Source of the DNA: Phenylobacterium sp.
GTDB taxonomy: Bacteria > Pseudomonadota > Alphaproteobacteria > Caulobacterales > Caulobacteraceae
Assembly (NCBI RefSeq): GCF_016793225.1
Contig: NZ_JAEUMN010000132.1
Span: forward strand, 1 to 41,875
Direction: 5' to 3'
DNA length: 41,875 nucleotides
How positions within the stretch are numbered: the first letter of the stretch is position 1; the number at the start of each line of letters is the position of its first letter. Positions 19,749-28,878 of this stretch are shown piece after piece. The position numbers and the translations under genes are program-made. Below the pieces are notes generated by a model. That model had not been told where the DNA came from. It saw only the letters and a program-made list of their open reading frames with translations, and ran no database searches.

Positions 19749-21272
19749 CTAGCGGGCCCCGGCCTCCACGTAGTCGCGCCAGGCTTTCTGGAAATGGCTG
19801 CGCGGCTGCGGCCCTTCCGCGCCGAACTCGATCTGGCGCTCGTCGGCCAGGTCGAAGCGGGGCCAGGTCACCCCCGCGGCCTGGCCGGGACTGCCCGTCC
19901 TGGCGAAGTTGGCCCAGTAGGCGTTCATGGCCTCGGTGAGGGGCAGATCCTCGGGCGCGAAGCGCGCGCGCGGCTGGCCGAAGACGAAGCGCACCTCGTC
20001 CACGTGGCCCGCGCCATAGGGCTTGCGCGCGCGCTCGGCGGCCGGGACGTACGAGAAGTAGAACAGCCACGTCGGGTTCCCGGCCTTGGCGTGCAGCCGC
20101 GCCAGGGCCCGGTCGGGCTCGGTGATCGTGCTGACCGTGACGAGGTCGTTGATGACCCGCCCCTTGTCGCCCGAGCCCTGCGGATCGAACACCTTCAGGA
20201 TCGCCTCTCGCCGGTCGGCGGGCAGGGCGTCGAACATGGCCGCGGTGGGCCGCGTCAGGCTGGCCTCGTTGGACGTGCCCCCGATGATCAGCGGGATCTT
20301 CATCTGCCGTCCGGCCCGGAAGCCCGAGATCACGGTCTCGACGTAGAGCCGGCCGTCCATCATCGGGAACGGCCGCCCCGGCGCGGTGACGCCGCCGCCG
20401 CTTCCCGCCAGCGCCGAAAGCGGCAGCCTGCGCAGGGCCGCCGCCGCCTCGGGCCCGTCGCCCGTGACCCCGGCGGCCTGGGCCAGCTTCAGCCCGTTGG
20501 CCTCGGCCTCGGCGCGCGGCGTCGGCTCGGTCCGCGCGAAACCGGACTCCACGACCGCCTTCTGGAACAGGCCGCGGGCTTCCGGCGAGATCATCATGTT
20601 CAGGATCGACATGGCCCCGGCGCTCTCGCCCACCGCGGTCACGTTGCCCGGGTCCCCTCCAAAGGCGGCGATGTTGGCCTTCACCCACTTCAGGCCGGCG
20701 ATCTGGTCCATGTTGCCGTAGTTGGCGGTCAGCCCCGGCTCCCGGCTGAGCGCCGGGTGGGCGAACCAGCCGGCGCGGCCCAGGCGGTGGTTCACGCCCA
20801 CCACGATGACGCCCTTCTTCGCGAACTCGGTCCCCTCGGTGTCGGCGCCGAACGCGCCGATCGCCTGGCCGACCCGGAACGCGCTGCCGTGGATCCAGAC
20901 GATGACCGGCAGCTTGGCGCCCGGTTTCGCGCCCGCGGGGCGCACCACGTTCAGGTAGAGGCAATCCTCCACCATCTGGCAGCTCGGCGGGGCCTTGGTG
21001 GCGTCGCGCGCGCCGGTCCAGGTGGGGGCCGCGCCCGGTGGGCGCCAGCGCAGGTCGCCCACCGGCGGCGGCGCGAAGGGAATGGCGTAGAAGTGGTCGA
21101 CCCCGTCCGCGCGGGCGCCCTTCAGCGACCCCTGCCGGATCTTCAGCGTGACCGGCTCCCCGGCGGGCGCGGCGGACGGCGGCTGGTAGGCCTGGGGCGC
21201 CTGGGCCCACGCGGCCAGCGGCGCGACGGCCAGGCCGAGGGCCACCAGGGCGGCCACGGTGCGACGGATCAT
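19749..21272 (-). CDS. Secreted type-B carboxylesterase
   Basis: A 507-residue carboxylesterase/lipase of the large type-B family (relatives of para-nitrobenzyl esterase and cholinesterases). A signal peptide occupies about residues 1-23 (ending AWAQA), so it acts outside the cytoplasm. EDCLYLNV is at 102-109 with the family disulfide Cys104, and the nucleophile elbow is GESAGA with Ser217. The oxyanion motif, normally HGGxF, is HGSAF at 128-132. The catalytic acid is probably the Glu in the GGTSNEASL segment, and the His is the one in the GAGHVDEVRF segment near the C terminus. The natural ester substrate is unknown. It is separated from the BLUF gene by 86 bases and diverges from the DUF1330 gene. 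Confidence 0.92.
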   Translation of the reverse strand: MIRRTVAALVALGLAVAPLAAWAQAPQAYQPPSAAPAGEPVTLKIRQGSLKGARADGVDHFYAIPFAPPPVGDLRWRPPGAAPTWTGARDATKAPPSCQMVEDCLYLNVVRPAGAKPGAKLPVIVWIHGSAFRVGQAIGAFGADTEGTEFAKKGVIVVGVNHRLGRAGWFAHPALSREPGLTANYGNMDQIAGLKWVKANIAAFGGDPGNVTAVGESAGAMSILNMMISPEARGLFQKAVVESGFARTEPTPRAEAEANGLKLAQAAGVTGDGPEAAAALRRLPLSALAGSGGGVTAPGRPFPMMDGRLYVETVISGFRAGRQMKIPLIIGGTSNEASLTRPTAAMFDALPADRREAILKVFDPQGSGDKGRVINDLVTVSTITEPDRALARLHAKAGNPTWLFYFSYVPAAERARKPYGAGHVDEVRFVFGQPRARFAPEDLPLTEAMNAYWANFARTGSPGQAAGVTWPRFDLADERQIEFGAEGPQPRSHFQKAWRDYVEAGAR

Positions 21273-21390
21273 GTCTCCCCCCGGAGAAGGTGGTCTTTGT
21301 CCCCGACTAGCCGCCGGCTGTTGCGCGATTGTGTCGTGGCCGATCCGCCCCGAGGTTCATCCCGGCCCGAACTCGCTCTACCGTCGCGGA

Positions 21391-21684
21391 ATGGTCGCCT
21401 ACGTCATCAACGAGATCGTCGTCACCGAGCCCGAGCGCTTCCAGACCTATGCGAGCCAGGTCCCCGCGATCCTGGCGAAGTACGGCGGCGCCTACGTGGT
21501 GCGCGGCGGCGCGCCCGAGCCGGTCGACGGCCCCACGCCGCCCGAACGGCTGGTGGTCCTGCGCTTCGAGAGCCGCGCCGCCGCCCGCGCGTGGCGCGAG
21601 TCCCCCGAGTACCGCGCGATCCTGCCGATCCGGGAGGCGACCTCCACCAGCCGCGTCTACATCGTCGACGGCTACGAGGGCTGA
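21391..21684 (+). CDS. DUF1330 family protein
   Basis: A 97-residue ferredoxin-like alpha-beta protein of the DUF1330 family, marked by AYVINEIVVTEPERFQTYASQVPAILAKYGG (first half, residues 3-33), a GGxPEPVDG loop, and ERLVVLRFESRAAARAWRESPEY. These small proteins resemble dimeric alpha-beta barrel oxygenase/isomerase folds; no reaction is established. ATG 21391 starts exactly at the conserved N terminus; the longer in-frame version has no family support. A likely Shine-Dalgarno element for the following gene (GAGG, 21676-21679) lies inside its last codons, so the two genes are probably coupled. Confidence 0.88.
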   Translation: MVAYVINEIVVTEPERFQTYASQVPAILAKYGGAYVVRGGAPEPVDGPTPPERLVVLRFESRAAARAWRESPEYRAILPIREATSTSRVYIVDGYEG

Positions 21685-21686
21685 GC

Positions 21687-22433
21687 TTGCGGACGCCGGA
21701 CGACGTCGCCGCCGACCTCGCCCGGCTGGGCGTCGCGCCGGGCCGGGCCGTCATGGTGCATGCGTCGCTGCGTCGGATCGGACCCGTGGCGGGCGGCGCG
21801 GCCGGCGTCGTGGCCGCGCTCGACAAGGCCGTCGGCCCCGACGGCGGGCTCCTGATGGTGATGGGCTCTGCGGACGGCCCAGAGCCGTTCGATCCCCTGA
21901 CCAGCCCCGTCGATCCGGACGTCGGGCGCCTCGCCGAGGCGTTCCGTACGGCGCGGGGCACGATCGTCACCGACAATCCGGAAGGCCGCTTCGGCGCCCG
22001 CGGCGGTCTCGCGGGCGCCCTGCTGCAGGACGCGCCCTGGGACGACTACTTCGGCCCCGGCTCGCCCCTGGCGCGGCTGGTGGCGCTGGACGGCGCGGTC
22101 CTGCGCCTGGGCGCCGACCCGGACACGGTGACCCTCATGCACTACGCCGAGTACCTCGCGCCGGTCCCCGACAAGCGCCGCGTGGTCCGCGAGCGCTGGG
22201 TCGCCGCCCCCGGCGGACCGGTGCGGCGCACCGTCGCCTGCCTCGACGACAGCGACGGCATCGTGGCCTGGGACGGCGAGGACTACTTCAAGCTGATCCT
22301 GGACGCCTATCTGGCCACCGGCGCCGGCGCCCGCGGCCGGGTGGGCGACGCCGCCTCCGAGCTCCTCGACGCCCGTGACCTCGTGGACTTCAGCGTGCGC
22401 TGGATGGCGGACAACCTCGTCCGCGCGTCGTGA
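21687..22433 (+). CDS. AAC(3)-family N-acetyltransferase
   Basis: A 248-residue protein of the Antibiotic_NAT family (aminoglycoside 3-N-acetyltransferases and the FrbF/YokD-like enzymes of other function), which transfer acetyl from acetyl-CoA to an amine. Marks are VMVHASLRRIGPVAGGAAGVVAAL near the N terminus, GTIVTDNPEGRFGARG in the middle and GADPDTVTLMHYAEYLA, the block that contains the catalytic His in AAC(3) enzymes. It may be a housekeeping acetyltransferase; resistance should not be assumed. The start is TTG 21687, two bases after the DUF1330 stop, with GAGG 8 bases upstream. The first internal ATG would delete the first helix. It converges on ligD with a 12-base gap. Confidence 0.85.
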   Translation: MRTPDDVAADLARLGVAPGRAVMVHASLRRIGPVAGGAAGVVAALDKAVGPDGGLLMVMGSADGPEPFDPLTSPVDPDVGRLAEAFRTARGTIVTDNPEGRFGARGGLAGALLQDAPWDDYFGPGSPLARLVALDGAVLRLGADPDTVTLMHYAEYLAPVPDKRRVVRERWVAAPGGPVRRTVACLDDSDGIVAWDGEDYFKLILDAYLATGAGARGRVGDAASELLDARDLVDFSVRWMADNLVRAS

Positions 22434-22445
22434 GCGGCGCGGGCG

Positions 22446-25091
22446 TCAGCCCCCCTTCAGCCGCCGGATCGCGTCGGCGAGCGGCCGCTCGGCGTCGAAG
22501 TAGTCGGCCCAGGCCTTGGTCTTCGCCAGCGCGGCGGGCGCGGTGCGGATCGTCCAGGCCTTGGGGTCGAGGCCCTTCTTCACCTGGGTCCAGGTCAGCG
22601 GGAAGCTCACCGGGGCCAGCGGCCGCGCCCGCGGCGACAGCGGCGCCACCGCCGTCGCCATGCGGTCGTTGCGCAGGTAGTCCAGGAAGATCCGTCCCTT
22701 GCGCCTGGCCTTCGACATGTTGACCACGTAGCGGTCCGGCGCGTCGGCGGCGATGGCGAGGCAGATGTCCTGGGCGAAGGCCTTGGCGATCTTCCAGTCG
22801 GTCTTGCCCTTCCCGTCGGCCAGCGGCGTGACCACGTGCAGCCCCTTGCCGCCCGTCGTCTTGCAGAAGGCGGCGAGGCCCACCGCCTCCAGGCGCTCGC
22901 GGACCTCCCTGGCGGCCTCGATGACCCGCTCGAACGGGATGTCCTCGTCGGGGTCCAGGTCGAAGACCAGGCGGCCGGGGACCTCGGGCTGGAAGGGCTG
23001 GCAGTTCCAGGGATGGAACTCCGTGGCCGCGATCTGCGCCAGCGCGATGAGGGCTTCCAGCCGGTCGGCCTGGAGGTAGGGCTTGTGGTCGCCGAAGACC
23101 TGCACCTCCGAGATCAGCGCCGACGAGCCCTTGCCGGCGTGGCGCTGGAAGAACCGCTCGGCGCCGATGCCGTCGGGCGTTCGGACGATCGAGCAGGGCC
23201 GGCCCTTGAGGTGCGGCATCATCCAGGGCCCCACGGCTTCGAGGTAGCGGGCGAGGTCCAGCTTGGTGACGGGCCGGCCCTTGCCGTCGTCGGGCCACAG
23301 GGCCTTGTCGGGGCTGGAGATCGTCACGCCCAGCACGACGTTTCCGGCCGCCGCGGACGTCTTGCGCGGCGCGGGCGTCGCGAGCTCGGCCTCGGCGACG
23401 GGCTCGGGCGGCTCGGCCTCCACCTCGCGGGCGGGCTTGTCCTCGCGCAGACCCTTGAAGGCGCCTTGCCGGACGTTGCCGTCCGCGGTGAAGCCGGCGA
23501 ACTCGATCTCGGCCACCAGGTCCGGCTTCGCCCAGTTGATGTCGCCCGCCTTGCGCGGCGCGCCCGGGCCCGAGAACGGGCTGCGGTCGGCGGCCACCGC
23601 CTCCAGCCTGGGTAGCACCCGGGCGACCTTGTCCCGCCCGAAGCCCGTGCCCACCCGGCCGACGTAGACCAGCTTGTCGCCGCGATGGACGCCCACCAGC
23701 AGCGAGCGCAGCTGGCCGGGCTCGCCGGTCCAGCCCCCGATCACCACCTCGTGCCCCGCCCGGCATTTCGACTTCTGCCACGCGCCGGTGCGGTCCGAGC
23801 GATAGGGCGCGTCGAGCTTCTTCGAGACGATGCCCTCCAGCGACATGCGGCACGCCGACTGCAGCACCGCATCGCCCGCCGTCTCGAAGTGATCGACGTA
23901 GCGGATGCGCCTGGCCGGCGTCCGGCCCGCAGCCGCAAGCGTCGCGGCGAGGCGCGCCTTGCGTTCGCTCAAGGGCCGCTCGCGCAGGTCCTCCCCGTCG
24001 AGGAACAGGGCGTCGAAGGCGAAGAAGATCAGGTCCTGCGTCTTGCCGTCCGAGAGCGCGGCCTGCAGGGCGGGGAAGTCCGGCGAGCCGTTGTGGTCCA
24101 GCGCGCAGGCCTCGCCGTCGTAGATCCCGTCGGGCAGGCCCGCCGCGTCGGCGGCGATCTCGCGGAACTTGGCGGTCCAGTCGAGCCCCTTGCGGGTCTT
24201 CAGCGTGGCCCGGCCCGCTTCCACGCGAAGCTGCAGGCGGTAGCCGTCGAACTTGATCTCGTGCGCCCAGCCCGCGCCCTGCGGGGGCCGCGCCGCCGGC
24301 GTCGCGAGCTGAGGCGGCACGAAGCCCGGCAGGGCGGCGGCGCGGCGGCCCGGCGTCGCTTTCGCCTTGGCCGCCTTCGCCTTAGGCGCCTTCGCGGGAG
24401 CTGTCTTCGCGGGCGCCGCTTCCGGCGGCGTGTCGTCGGCGCGGTTCGATCGCCAGACGTCCTTGCCCGAGGCGCGGCCCTTGCCGGTCATGAAGCGGCT
24501 CGGCCCCTTGCCCTTGCCTTCGGCGATGGCCTCCATCGGGCGGCCCGAGGCCACCGAGTCGGTCTCCGCCTCCACCAGGGCTTCCCCGTGCGCGTCCACC
24601 GACCAGCCGTCGTGGTGCTTGATGAGCAGCCAGTTGTCGCGGGTCTCGCGCTCGCGGCGCTTCATGCGCACCAGCACCCACGAGCCCTTCATCCGCTCGC
24701 CGTCCAGCGTGAACTTCAGGTCGCCCTTCCTGAGCCCGGCCCGCGGGTCGCCCTCCGGGGTCCAGTAGCCGCGATCCCACAGCATCACCGTGCCGCCGCC
24801 GTACTCGCCCTTGGGGATCGTGCCCTCGAAGTCGCCGTAGTCCAGCGGATGGTCCTCGGTCTGCACCGCCAGCCGACGATCGGCCGGGTTCAGCGACGGA
24901 CCCTTGGTCACCGCCCACGACAGGAAGACGCCGTCCAGCTCCAGCCGGAAGTCGTAGTGCAGCCGTGTCGCCGCATGCTTCTGCACGACGAACCGCAGCC
25001 GCTTCGAGGCCGTGGTGCGGTCGGCGCTCGCCGGCTCTGAGGTCTTGGAGAAGTCCCGCATGGACCGATAGCGGGCCAGCTTGTCGGCCAT
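22446..25091 (-). CDS. ligD: Multifunctional non-homologous end-joining DNA ligase D
   Basis: An 881-residue three-domain ligase that with Ku rejoins double-strand breaks. Domain order is phosphoesterase, ligase, polymerase. The phosphoesterase (about 30-200) has HYDFRLE starting at His45 and a conserved [13 protein letters not shown] Lys/Ala/Pro-rich linker follows (about 220-250). The ATP-dependent ligase has the nucleotidyl-accepting Lys280 in EIKFDGYRL, then DGEACAL and EGIVSKK, with an OB fold ending about 555. The primase-like polymerase starts near 585 ([13 protein letters not shown]), with catalytic acids in DLDPD (711-715). Its ATG overlaps the otsA stop as TGATG, indicating coupled translation. 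No ku gene is in the window; it may be elsewhere. Confidence 0.96.
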   Translation of the reverse strand: MADKLARYRSMRDFSKTSEPASADRTTASKRLRFVVQKHAATRLHYDFRLELDGVFLSWAVTKGPSLNPADRRLAVQTEDHPLDYGDFEGTIPKGEYGGGTVMLWDRGYWTPEGDPRAGLRKGDLKFTLDGERMKGSWVLVRMKRRERETRDNWLLIKHHDGWSVDAHGEALVEAETDSVASGRPMEAIAEGKGKGPSRFMTGKGRASGKDVWRSNRADDTPPEAAPAKTAPAKAPKAKAAKAKATPGRRAAALPGFVPPQLATPAARPPQGAGWAHEIKFDGYRLQLRVEAGRATLKTRKGLDWTAKFREIAADAAGLPDGIYDGEACALDHNGSPDFPALQAALSDGKTQDLIFFAFDALFLDGEDLRERPLSERKARLAATLAAAGRTPARRIRYVDHFETAGDAVLQSACRMSLEGIVSKKLDAPYRSDRTGAWQKSKCRAGHEVVIGGWTGEPGQLRSLLVGVHRGDKLVYVGRVGTGFGRDKVARVLPRLEAVAADRSPFSGPGAPRKAGDINWAKPDLVAEIEFAGFTADGNVRQGAFKGLREDKPAREVEAEPPEPVAEAELATPAPRKTSAAAGNVVLGVTISSPDKALWPDDGKGRPVTKLDLARYLEAVGPWMMPHLKGRPCSIVRTPDGIGAERFFQRHAGKGSSALISEVQVFGDHKPYLQADRLEALIALAQIAATEFHPWNCQPFQPEVPGRLVFDLDPDEDIPFERVIEAAREVRERLEAVGLAAFCKTTGGKGLHVVTPLADGKGKTDWKIAKAFAQDICLAIAADAPDRYVVNMSKARRKGRIFLDYLRNDRMATAVAPLSPRARPLAPVSFPLTWTQVKKGLDPKAWTIRTAPAALAKTKAWADYFDAERPLADAIRRLKGG

Positions 25092-26500
25092 CACACGGCC
25101 AGCCCCTGGCGGGTCGCGCCCTCGTCGGCCAGGGCGGCGACGAAGCTGTCGCGCCACGCGGTGACGTCCTCGCGGACCACGTTCTCGTACAGCGCCTGCC
25201 AGCGCCGGACGCGCTCGGCCTTCTCCATGCTCAGCGCCCGCTTCAGCGCGTCGGCGATGTCCTCGGGACTGTTGGGGTTCACCAGCAGCGCCTCCTCCAT
25301 CTGGCGCGCGGCGCCGGCGAAGCGCGAAAGCACCAGGACGCCGGGGTCCTCGGGATCCTGCGCCGCCACGTACTCCTTCGCGACCAGGTTCATGCCGTCG
25401 CGGAGCGGCGTCACCAGCCCCACGCGCGCCGCGCCGTAGATGCCGGCCAGCTCGTCGCGGCGGTAGTTTCGGTTCACCCACCGGAACGGCGCCCAGTCCA
25501 CGTCGGCGAACTCGCCGTTGATGCGGCCCGACAGCGCGTCCAGCCGGCCGCGGATCTCCTGATACGCCTCCACCGACTCGCGGCTGGGGGGCGCGATCTG
25601 CAGCATGAGCACCTCCCGGCGCAGGTCGGGGTTCTGCTGCAGGAACGTCTCGAACCCGAGGAACCGCTCCTCCAGGCCCTTGGAATAGTCGAGCCGGTCC
25701 ACGCCGACGATCAGGTGGCGGAACACGGTGCAGGCCGTCATCAGGTCGCGCATCCGCCGCGCCCGCCCGCTTTTCATCATCCGGGCGAAGTCGTCGACGT
25801 CGATGCCGATCGGGAAGCTCCCGGTCTCGACCGTGCGGCCGAAGGCGCGCAGCCGGCCGGGCGGCAGGGTCACCCCGTCGGCCTCGTTCAGCACGTACTC
25901 CTCGAACGCCTGCTGGTACTCGGCCGTGTGGAATCCGATGAGGTCGTAGTCGAACATCGACTCCACCAGCTGGCGGTGTCGGGGCAGGTTGATCATCACC
26001 TGGTGCGCCGGCCACGGCACGTGCAGGAAGAAGCCGATCCGGTTCTTCACCCCCAGCCTGCGCAGCTCCCGCGCCAGCGGGATCAGGTGGTAGTCGTGAA
26101 TCCAGATCAGGTCGTTCGGCTGGATCAGCGGGCGCAGGGTCTCGGCGAACCGCCGGTTCACCCGCCGGTAGCCCTCGCCGAACGCGCGGTGGAAGGCGGC
26201 CAGGTCGGTGCGGTAGTGGAACAGCGGCCACAGCGTCTTGTTGGCGTAGCCGTTGTAGTACTCGTCGAGATCGATCTCCTCGAGATCGACGGTGGCCGTC
26301 GTGACGCCGCGCTGCTCGACGACGTTGAGCTCGCCCGTGAACTCGGGCGTCGTCTGGCCCGACCAGCCGAACCATACGCCCGAGTACTGCTTCAGCGCCG
26401 CCGCCAGGGCCATGGCCAGGCCGCCGACGCTCTCCTCGCCCTGGGCCGCGGGCGGGTTCACGCGGTTCGACACCACCACGAGGCGTTGCGGGGCCGTCAT
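25091..26500 (-). CDS. otsA: Trehalose-6-phosphate synthase
   Basis: A 469-residue GT20 glycosyltransferase that joins UDP-glucose and glucose-6-phosphate into trehalose-6-phosphate in the cytoplasm. Signatures are [10 protein letters not shown] at the N terminus, the GG motif [58 protein letters not shown] and the donor-site [16 protein letters not shown]. The length is normal. Its start overlaps the otsB stop by 4 bases (ATGA) and its stop shares a base with the ligD start, so it is the middle of a tightly coupled otsB-otsA-ligD unit. Glucose-6-phosphate is also the substrate of Zwf, encoded divergently next door, so the two enzymes compete for one pool. Confidence 0.97.
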   Translation of the reverse strand: MTAPQRLVVVSNRVNPPAAQGEESVGGLAMALAAALKQYSGVWFGWSGQTTPEFTGELNVVEQRGVTTATVDLEEIDLDEYYNGYANKTLWPLFHYRTDLAAFHRAFGEGYRRVNRRFAETLRPLIQPNDLIWIHDYHLIPLARELRRLGVKNRIGFFLHVPWPAHQVMINLPRHRQLVESMFDYDLIGFHTAEYQQAFEEYVLNEADGVTLPPGRLRAFGRTVETGSFPIGIDVDDFARMMKSGRARRMRDLMTACTVFRHLIVGVDRLDYSKGLEERFLGFETFLQQNPDLRREVLMLQIAPPSRESVEAYQEIRGRLDALSGRINGEFADVDWAPFRWVNRNYRRDELAGIYGAARVGLVTPLRDGMNLVAKEYVAAQDPEDPGVLVLSRFAGAARQMEEALLVNPNSPEDIADALKRALSMEKAERVRRWQALYENVVREDVTAWRDSFVAALADEGATRQGLAV

Positions 26501-27246
26501 CGCGCCGACTCCAGCCAGGCCAGGACGTCCTCGACGTTGCGAAGCCCGAACAGCGCGTGGGTCTCGCGCGGCCGGCCGACCAGGACGCCGAAGCCGCCCT
26601 GGCGGGCCACCTCGGCAAAGCCGTGCTCGTCGGTGGCGTCGTCGCCGGCGAACACCGGAACCGACCCGGCGAACGGCGCCTGCCGCATGAAGTCGCGGAT
26701 GGCGTCACCCTTCGACGGACCGGGCGTGCGCAGTTCTTCCACCATGTCGCCCTCCTGCAGCGTCAGTCCTGTTTCGGCCGCGAGGCGCCGCGCGAGCAGG
26801 CGCGACTCCGCGGCGCGGGCGCGCGCCAGCCGGAAGTGCAGCGCGACGCTGGCGCCCTTCTCCTCGACCATCAGGCCGGGATCGCGCCCGGCGAAGGCGC
26901 GCAACGCCTGCGCCGCTGGCGCCAGGCCCGGATGGGGCTCGACCCGGCGCACCTCGCCGTCGGCGTCGCGGCGCACGAGGCCGTGGACGGCCGACACGCA
27001 CGGGATGCTGCCGTCGAGGATGCGGTCGATGTCCTCGAGCGTGCGGCCGCTCACCACGGCGAGCCGCCCCTCGAGCGCCCGTCCCAGCCGCACCAGCAGG
27101 CGCGTCCGGCGCAGGTCCGGCCTCACGTCCTGCGGCCGGGGCGCGATGGGCGCCAGGGTGCCGTCGAGATCCAGGAACAGCGAAACCTCCGACAGCCGCA
27201 GGGGCTTCGGGGCGGGTGGCGTCACGACTGCGACTTCAAACGACAT
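26497..27246 (-). CDS. otsB: Trehalose-6-phosphate phosphatase
   Basis: A 249-residue HAD-superfamily phosphatase that converts trehalose-6-phosphate to trehalose. HAD motif I is [12 protein letters not shown] (nucleophile Asp near residue 25), motif II is the Ser in VVSGR, a Lys occurs in the [11 protein letters not shown] segment, and motif IV is the acidic pair in [11 protein letters not shown]. The start is ATG 27246 with TGGAG close upstream. It is the first gene of the otsB-otsA-ligD unit, a reversed order compared with the E. coli otsBA operon plus an added DNA ligase. The 114-base gap to zwf holds a terminator-like hairpin (27269-27290) which its leader RNA would contain. Confidence 0.95.
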   Translation of the reverse strand: MSFEVAVVTPPAPKPLRLSEVSLFLDLDGTLAPIAPRPQDVRPDLRRTRLLVRLGRALEGRLAVVSGRTLEDIDRILDGSIPCVSAVHGLVRRDADGEVRRVEPHPGLAPAAQALRAFAGRDPGLMVEEKGASVALHFRLARARAAESRLLARRLAAETGLTLQEGDMVEELRTPGPSKGDAIRDFMRQAPFAGSVPVFAGDDATDEHGFAEVARQGGFGVLVGRPRETHALFGLRNVEDVLAWLESAR

Positions 27247-27268
27247 CACGCTCCAGACCGACCTGCCC

Positions 27269-27290
27269 AAAACGCCGCGCGGGCGGTTTT
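27269..27290. terminator. Terminator-like hairpin in the otsB/zwf divergent region
   Basis: AAAACGCC at 27269-27276 pairs with GGCGGTTTT (ending 27290) with one bulged G and a short loop, leaving four T residues on either strand. It is shaped like a short bidirectional terminator but lies in a divergent promoter region, 23 bases before otsB and 70 before zwf, so an attenuator or operator role is also possible. A TTGACC at 27326-27331 could be the zwf -35. Confidence 0.4.
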
Positions 27291-27360
27291 GATCCTGGGG
27301 CGGGCCGCGCCCGGGGGCCGCAGGCTTGACCCGTCGGCCCGGCCGCGCTCTCTCCGGGGC

Positions 27361-28824
27361 ATGCCCGACACGCCTCAGTCCGACGCGATCGTCCTCTTCG
27401 GCGCCACCGGCGACCTGTCGCGGCGGATGCTGCTGCCGTCGCTCTTCTTCCTCGACGTGGACGGCTTCCTGCCGCCCGGCGTCCGCATCGTCGGGACGGC
27501 GCGCGGCGAGCTCACCCGCGAGGCCTTCGTGGAGACGGTGCGGCGCGTGCTGGACGAGCGCGCCGAGGAGATCGACGAAGCGGCCTGGACGCGCTTCGCC
27601 GCGCGGCTGGACTACGTGGGCGCCGACGCCACGACCCCGGAGGGCGCCGCGCTCCTGAAGCCGGCGCTCGAGGGCGCCGAGCGGCCCCTGTTCTTCCTGG
27701 CCATCTCCCCCAGCCTCTATGGGCGCGTCTGCGAGGCGCTGCACACGGCGGGCGTCGCCGGCGAGGGCTCGCGCATCGTGCTCGAGAAGCCCATCGGCCG
27801 GGACCTCGGCACGTCGCGGGAGATCAACGCCGCGCTGTCGGACATCTTCGACGAGAGCCAGATCTTCCGGATCGACCACTACCTGGGCAAGGAGACGGTC
27901 CAGAACCTGATCGCCCTGCGCTTCGCCAACACCCTGTTCGAGCCGCTCTGGAACTCCCTTTCCATCGACCACGTGCAGATCACCGTGGCCGAAACCGAGG
28001 GGGTCGGCGCGCGCTGGCCCTACTACGACGAGTACGGCGCCCTGCGCGACATGCTGCAGAACCACATGCTGCAGCTCCTCTGCCTCGTGGCCATGGAGCC
28101 GCCGGCCGACATGGAGCCGGACTCGGTGCGCAACGAGAAGGTGAAGGTGCTCCGCAGCCTGCGACCGTTCACCCGCGCCGACGCCGCCGACAAGTCCGTG
28201 CGGGGCCAGTACGGCGCGGGCGTGGTGGCGGGCCGCGAAGCCGCGGCCTACGAGGCCGAGCGCGGCCAGAAGAGCGGCGTCGAGACGTTCGTGGCGCTGC
28301 GGGTCGACATCGACAACTGGCGCTGGGCTGGCGTCCCCTTCTTCCTGCGCACCGGCAAGCGCATGCCCGAGAAGCGCACCCAGATCGTCGTGCAGTTCAA
28401 GCCGGTGCCGCACTCCATCTTCGGCCAGGCCTCGACGCACGACCTCGTGGCCAACCGCCTCGTGATCGACCTCCAGCCGGACGAGGACATCAACCTCACC
28501 CTGATGAACAAGGCGCCGGGGCTCACCAAGGGCGGGATGCGGCTGCAGTCGATGCCGCTCTCGCTTTCGCTCCTGCGCACCTACGAAGGGCCGGGCGCGC
28601 GGCGGCGCATCGCCTACGAGCGCCTGCTCCTGGACGTCATCCACGGCGACGCCACCCTGTTCGTCCGCCGCGACGAGGTGGAGGCGGCCTGGGCCTGGGT
28701 CGACGGCGTCGCCGACGCCTGGGCCGAGGCGGGCCTGCAGCCCAGGCCCTACGCCGCGGGCAGCTGGGGTCCCCCCGGGGCCTTCGCCCTCATCGAGCGC
28801 TTCGGCCGCGACTGGCGCGACTGA
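27361..28824 (+). CDS. zwf: Glucose-6-phosphate 1-dehydrogenase
   Basis: A 487-residue enzyme that oxidises glucose-6-phosphate to 6-phosphogluconolactone with NADP+, the first step of the Entner-Doudoroff and pentose-phosphate routes. The dinucleotide-binding motif GATGDLS is at residues 14-20, EKPIGRD follows in the middle, and the active-site RIDHYLGKE contains the catalytic His. The C-terminal PFFLRTGKRMPEK block is typical. ATG 27361 is taken with a weak CGGGG before it. In Caulobacter zwf heads a zwf-pgl-edd-glk group; here a GH15 gene on the opposite strand separates zwf from pgl. Confidence 0.97.
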   Translation: MPDTPQSDAIVLFGATGDLSRRMLLPSLFFLDVDGFLPPGVRIVGTARGELTREAFVETVRRVLDERAEEIDEAAWTRFAARLDYVGADATTPEGAALLKPALEGAERPLFFLAISPSLYGRVCEALHTAGVAGEGSRIVLEKPIGRDLGTSREINAALSDIFDESQIFRIDHYLGKETVQNLIALRFANTLFEPLWNSLSIDHVQITVAETEGVGARWPYYDEYGALRDMLQNHMLQLLCLVAMEPPADMEPDSVRNEKVKVLRSLRPFTRADAADKSVRGQYGAGVVAGREAAAYEAERGQKSGVETFVALRVDIDNWRWAGVPFFLRTGKRMPEKRTQIVVQFKPVPHSIFGQASTHDLVANRLVIDLQPDEDINLTLMNKAPGLTKGGMRLQSMPLSLSLLRTYEGPGARRRIAYERLLLDVIHGDATLFVRRDEVEAAWAWVDGVADAWAEAGLQPRPYAAGSWGPPGAFALIERFGRDWRD

Positions 28825-28878
28825 TCCCGGGCGGCTCCACCGCCGCTCCGCGGCCGGAGAGGGCCGAGGCGCCTTGTC

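Noticed and set aside
19794-22433. 879-codon plus-strand frame through the esterase and acetyltransferase
   Set aside because: Only the last 248 codons are real (the AAC(3)-family protein). The rest is antisense to the secreted carboxylesterase and in another frame of DUF1330.
22446-26708. 1420-codon frame suggesting a giant LigD fusion
   Set aside because: The extra N-terminal part is an out-of-frame reading of otsA and otsB, both of which have intact motifs in their own frames.
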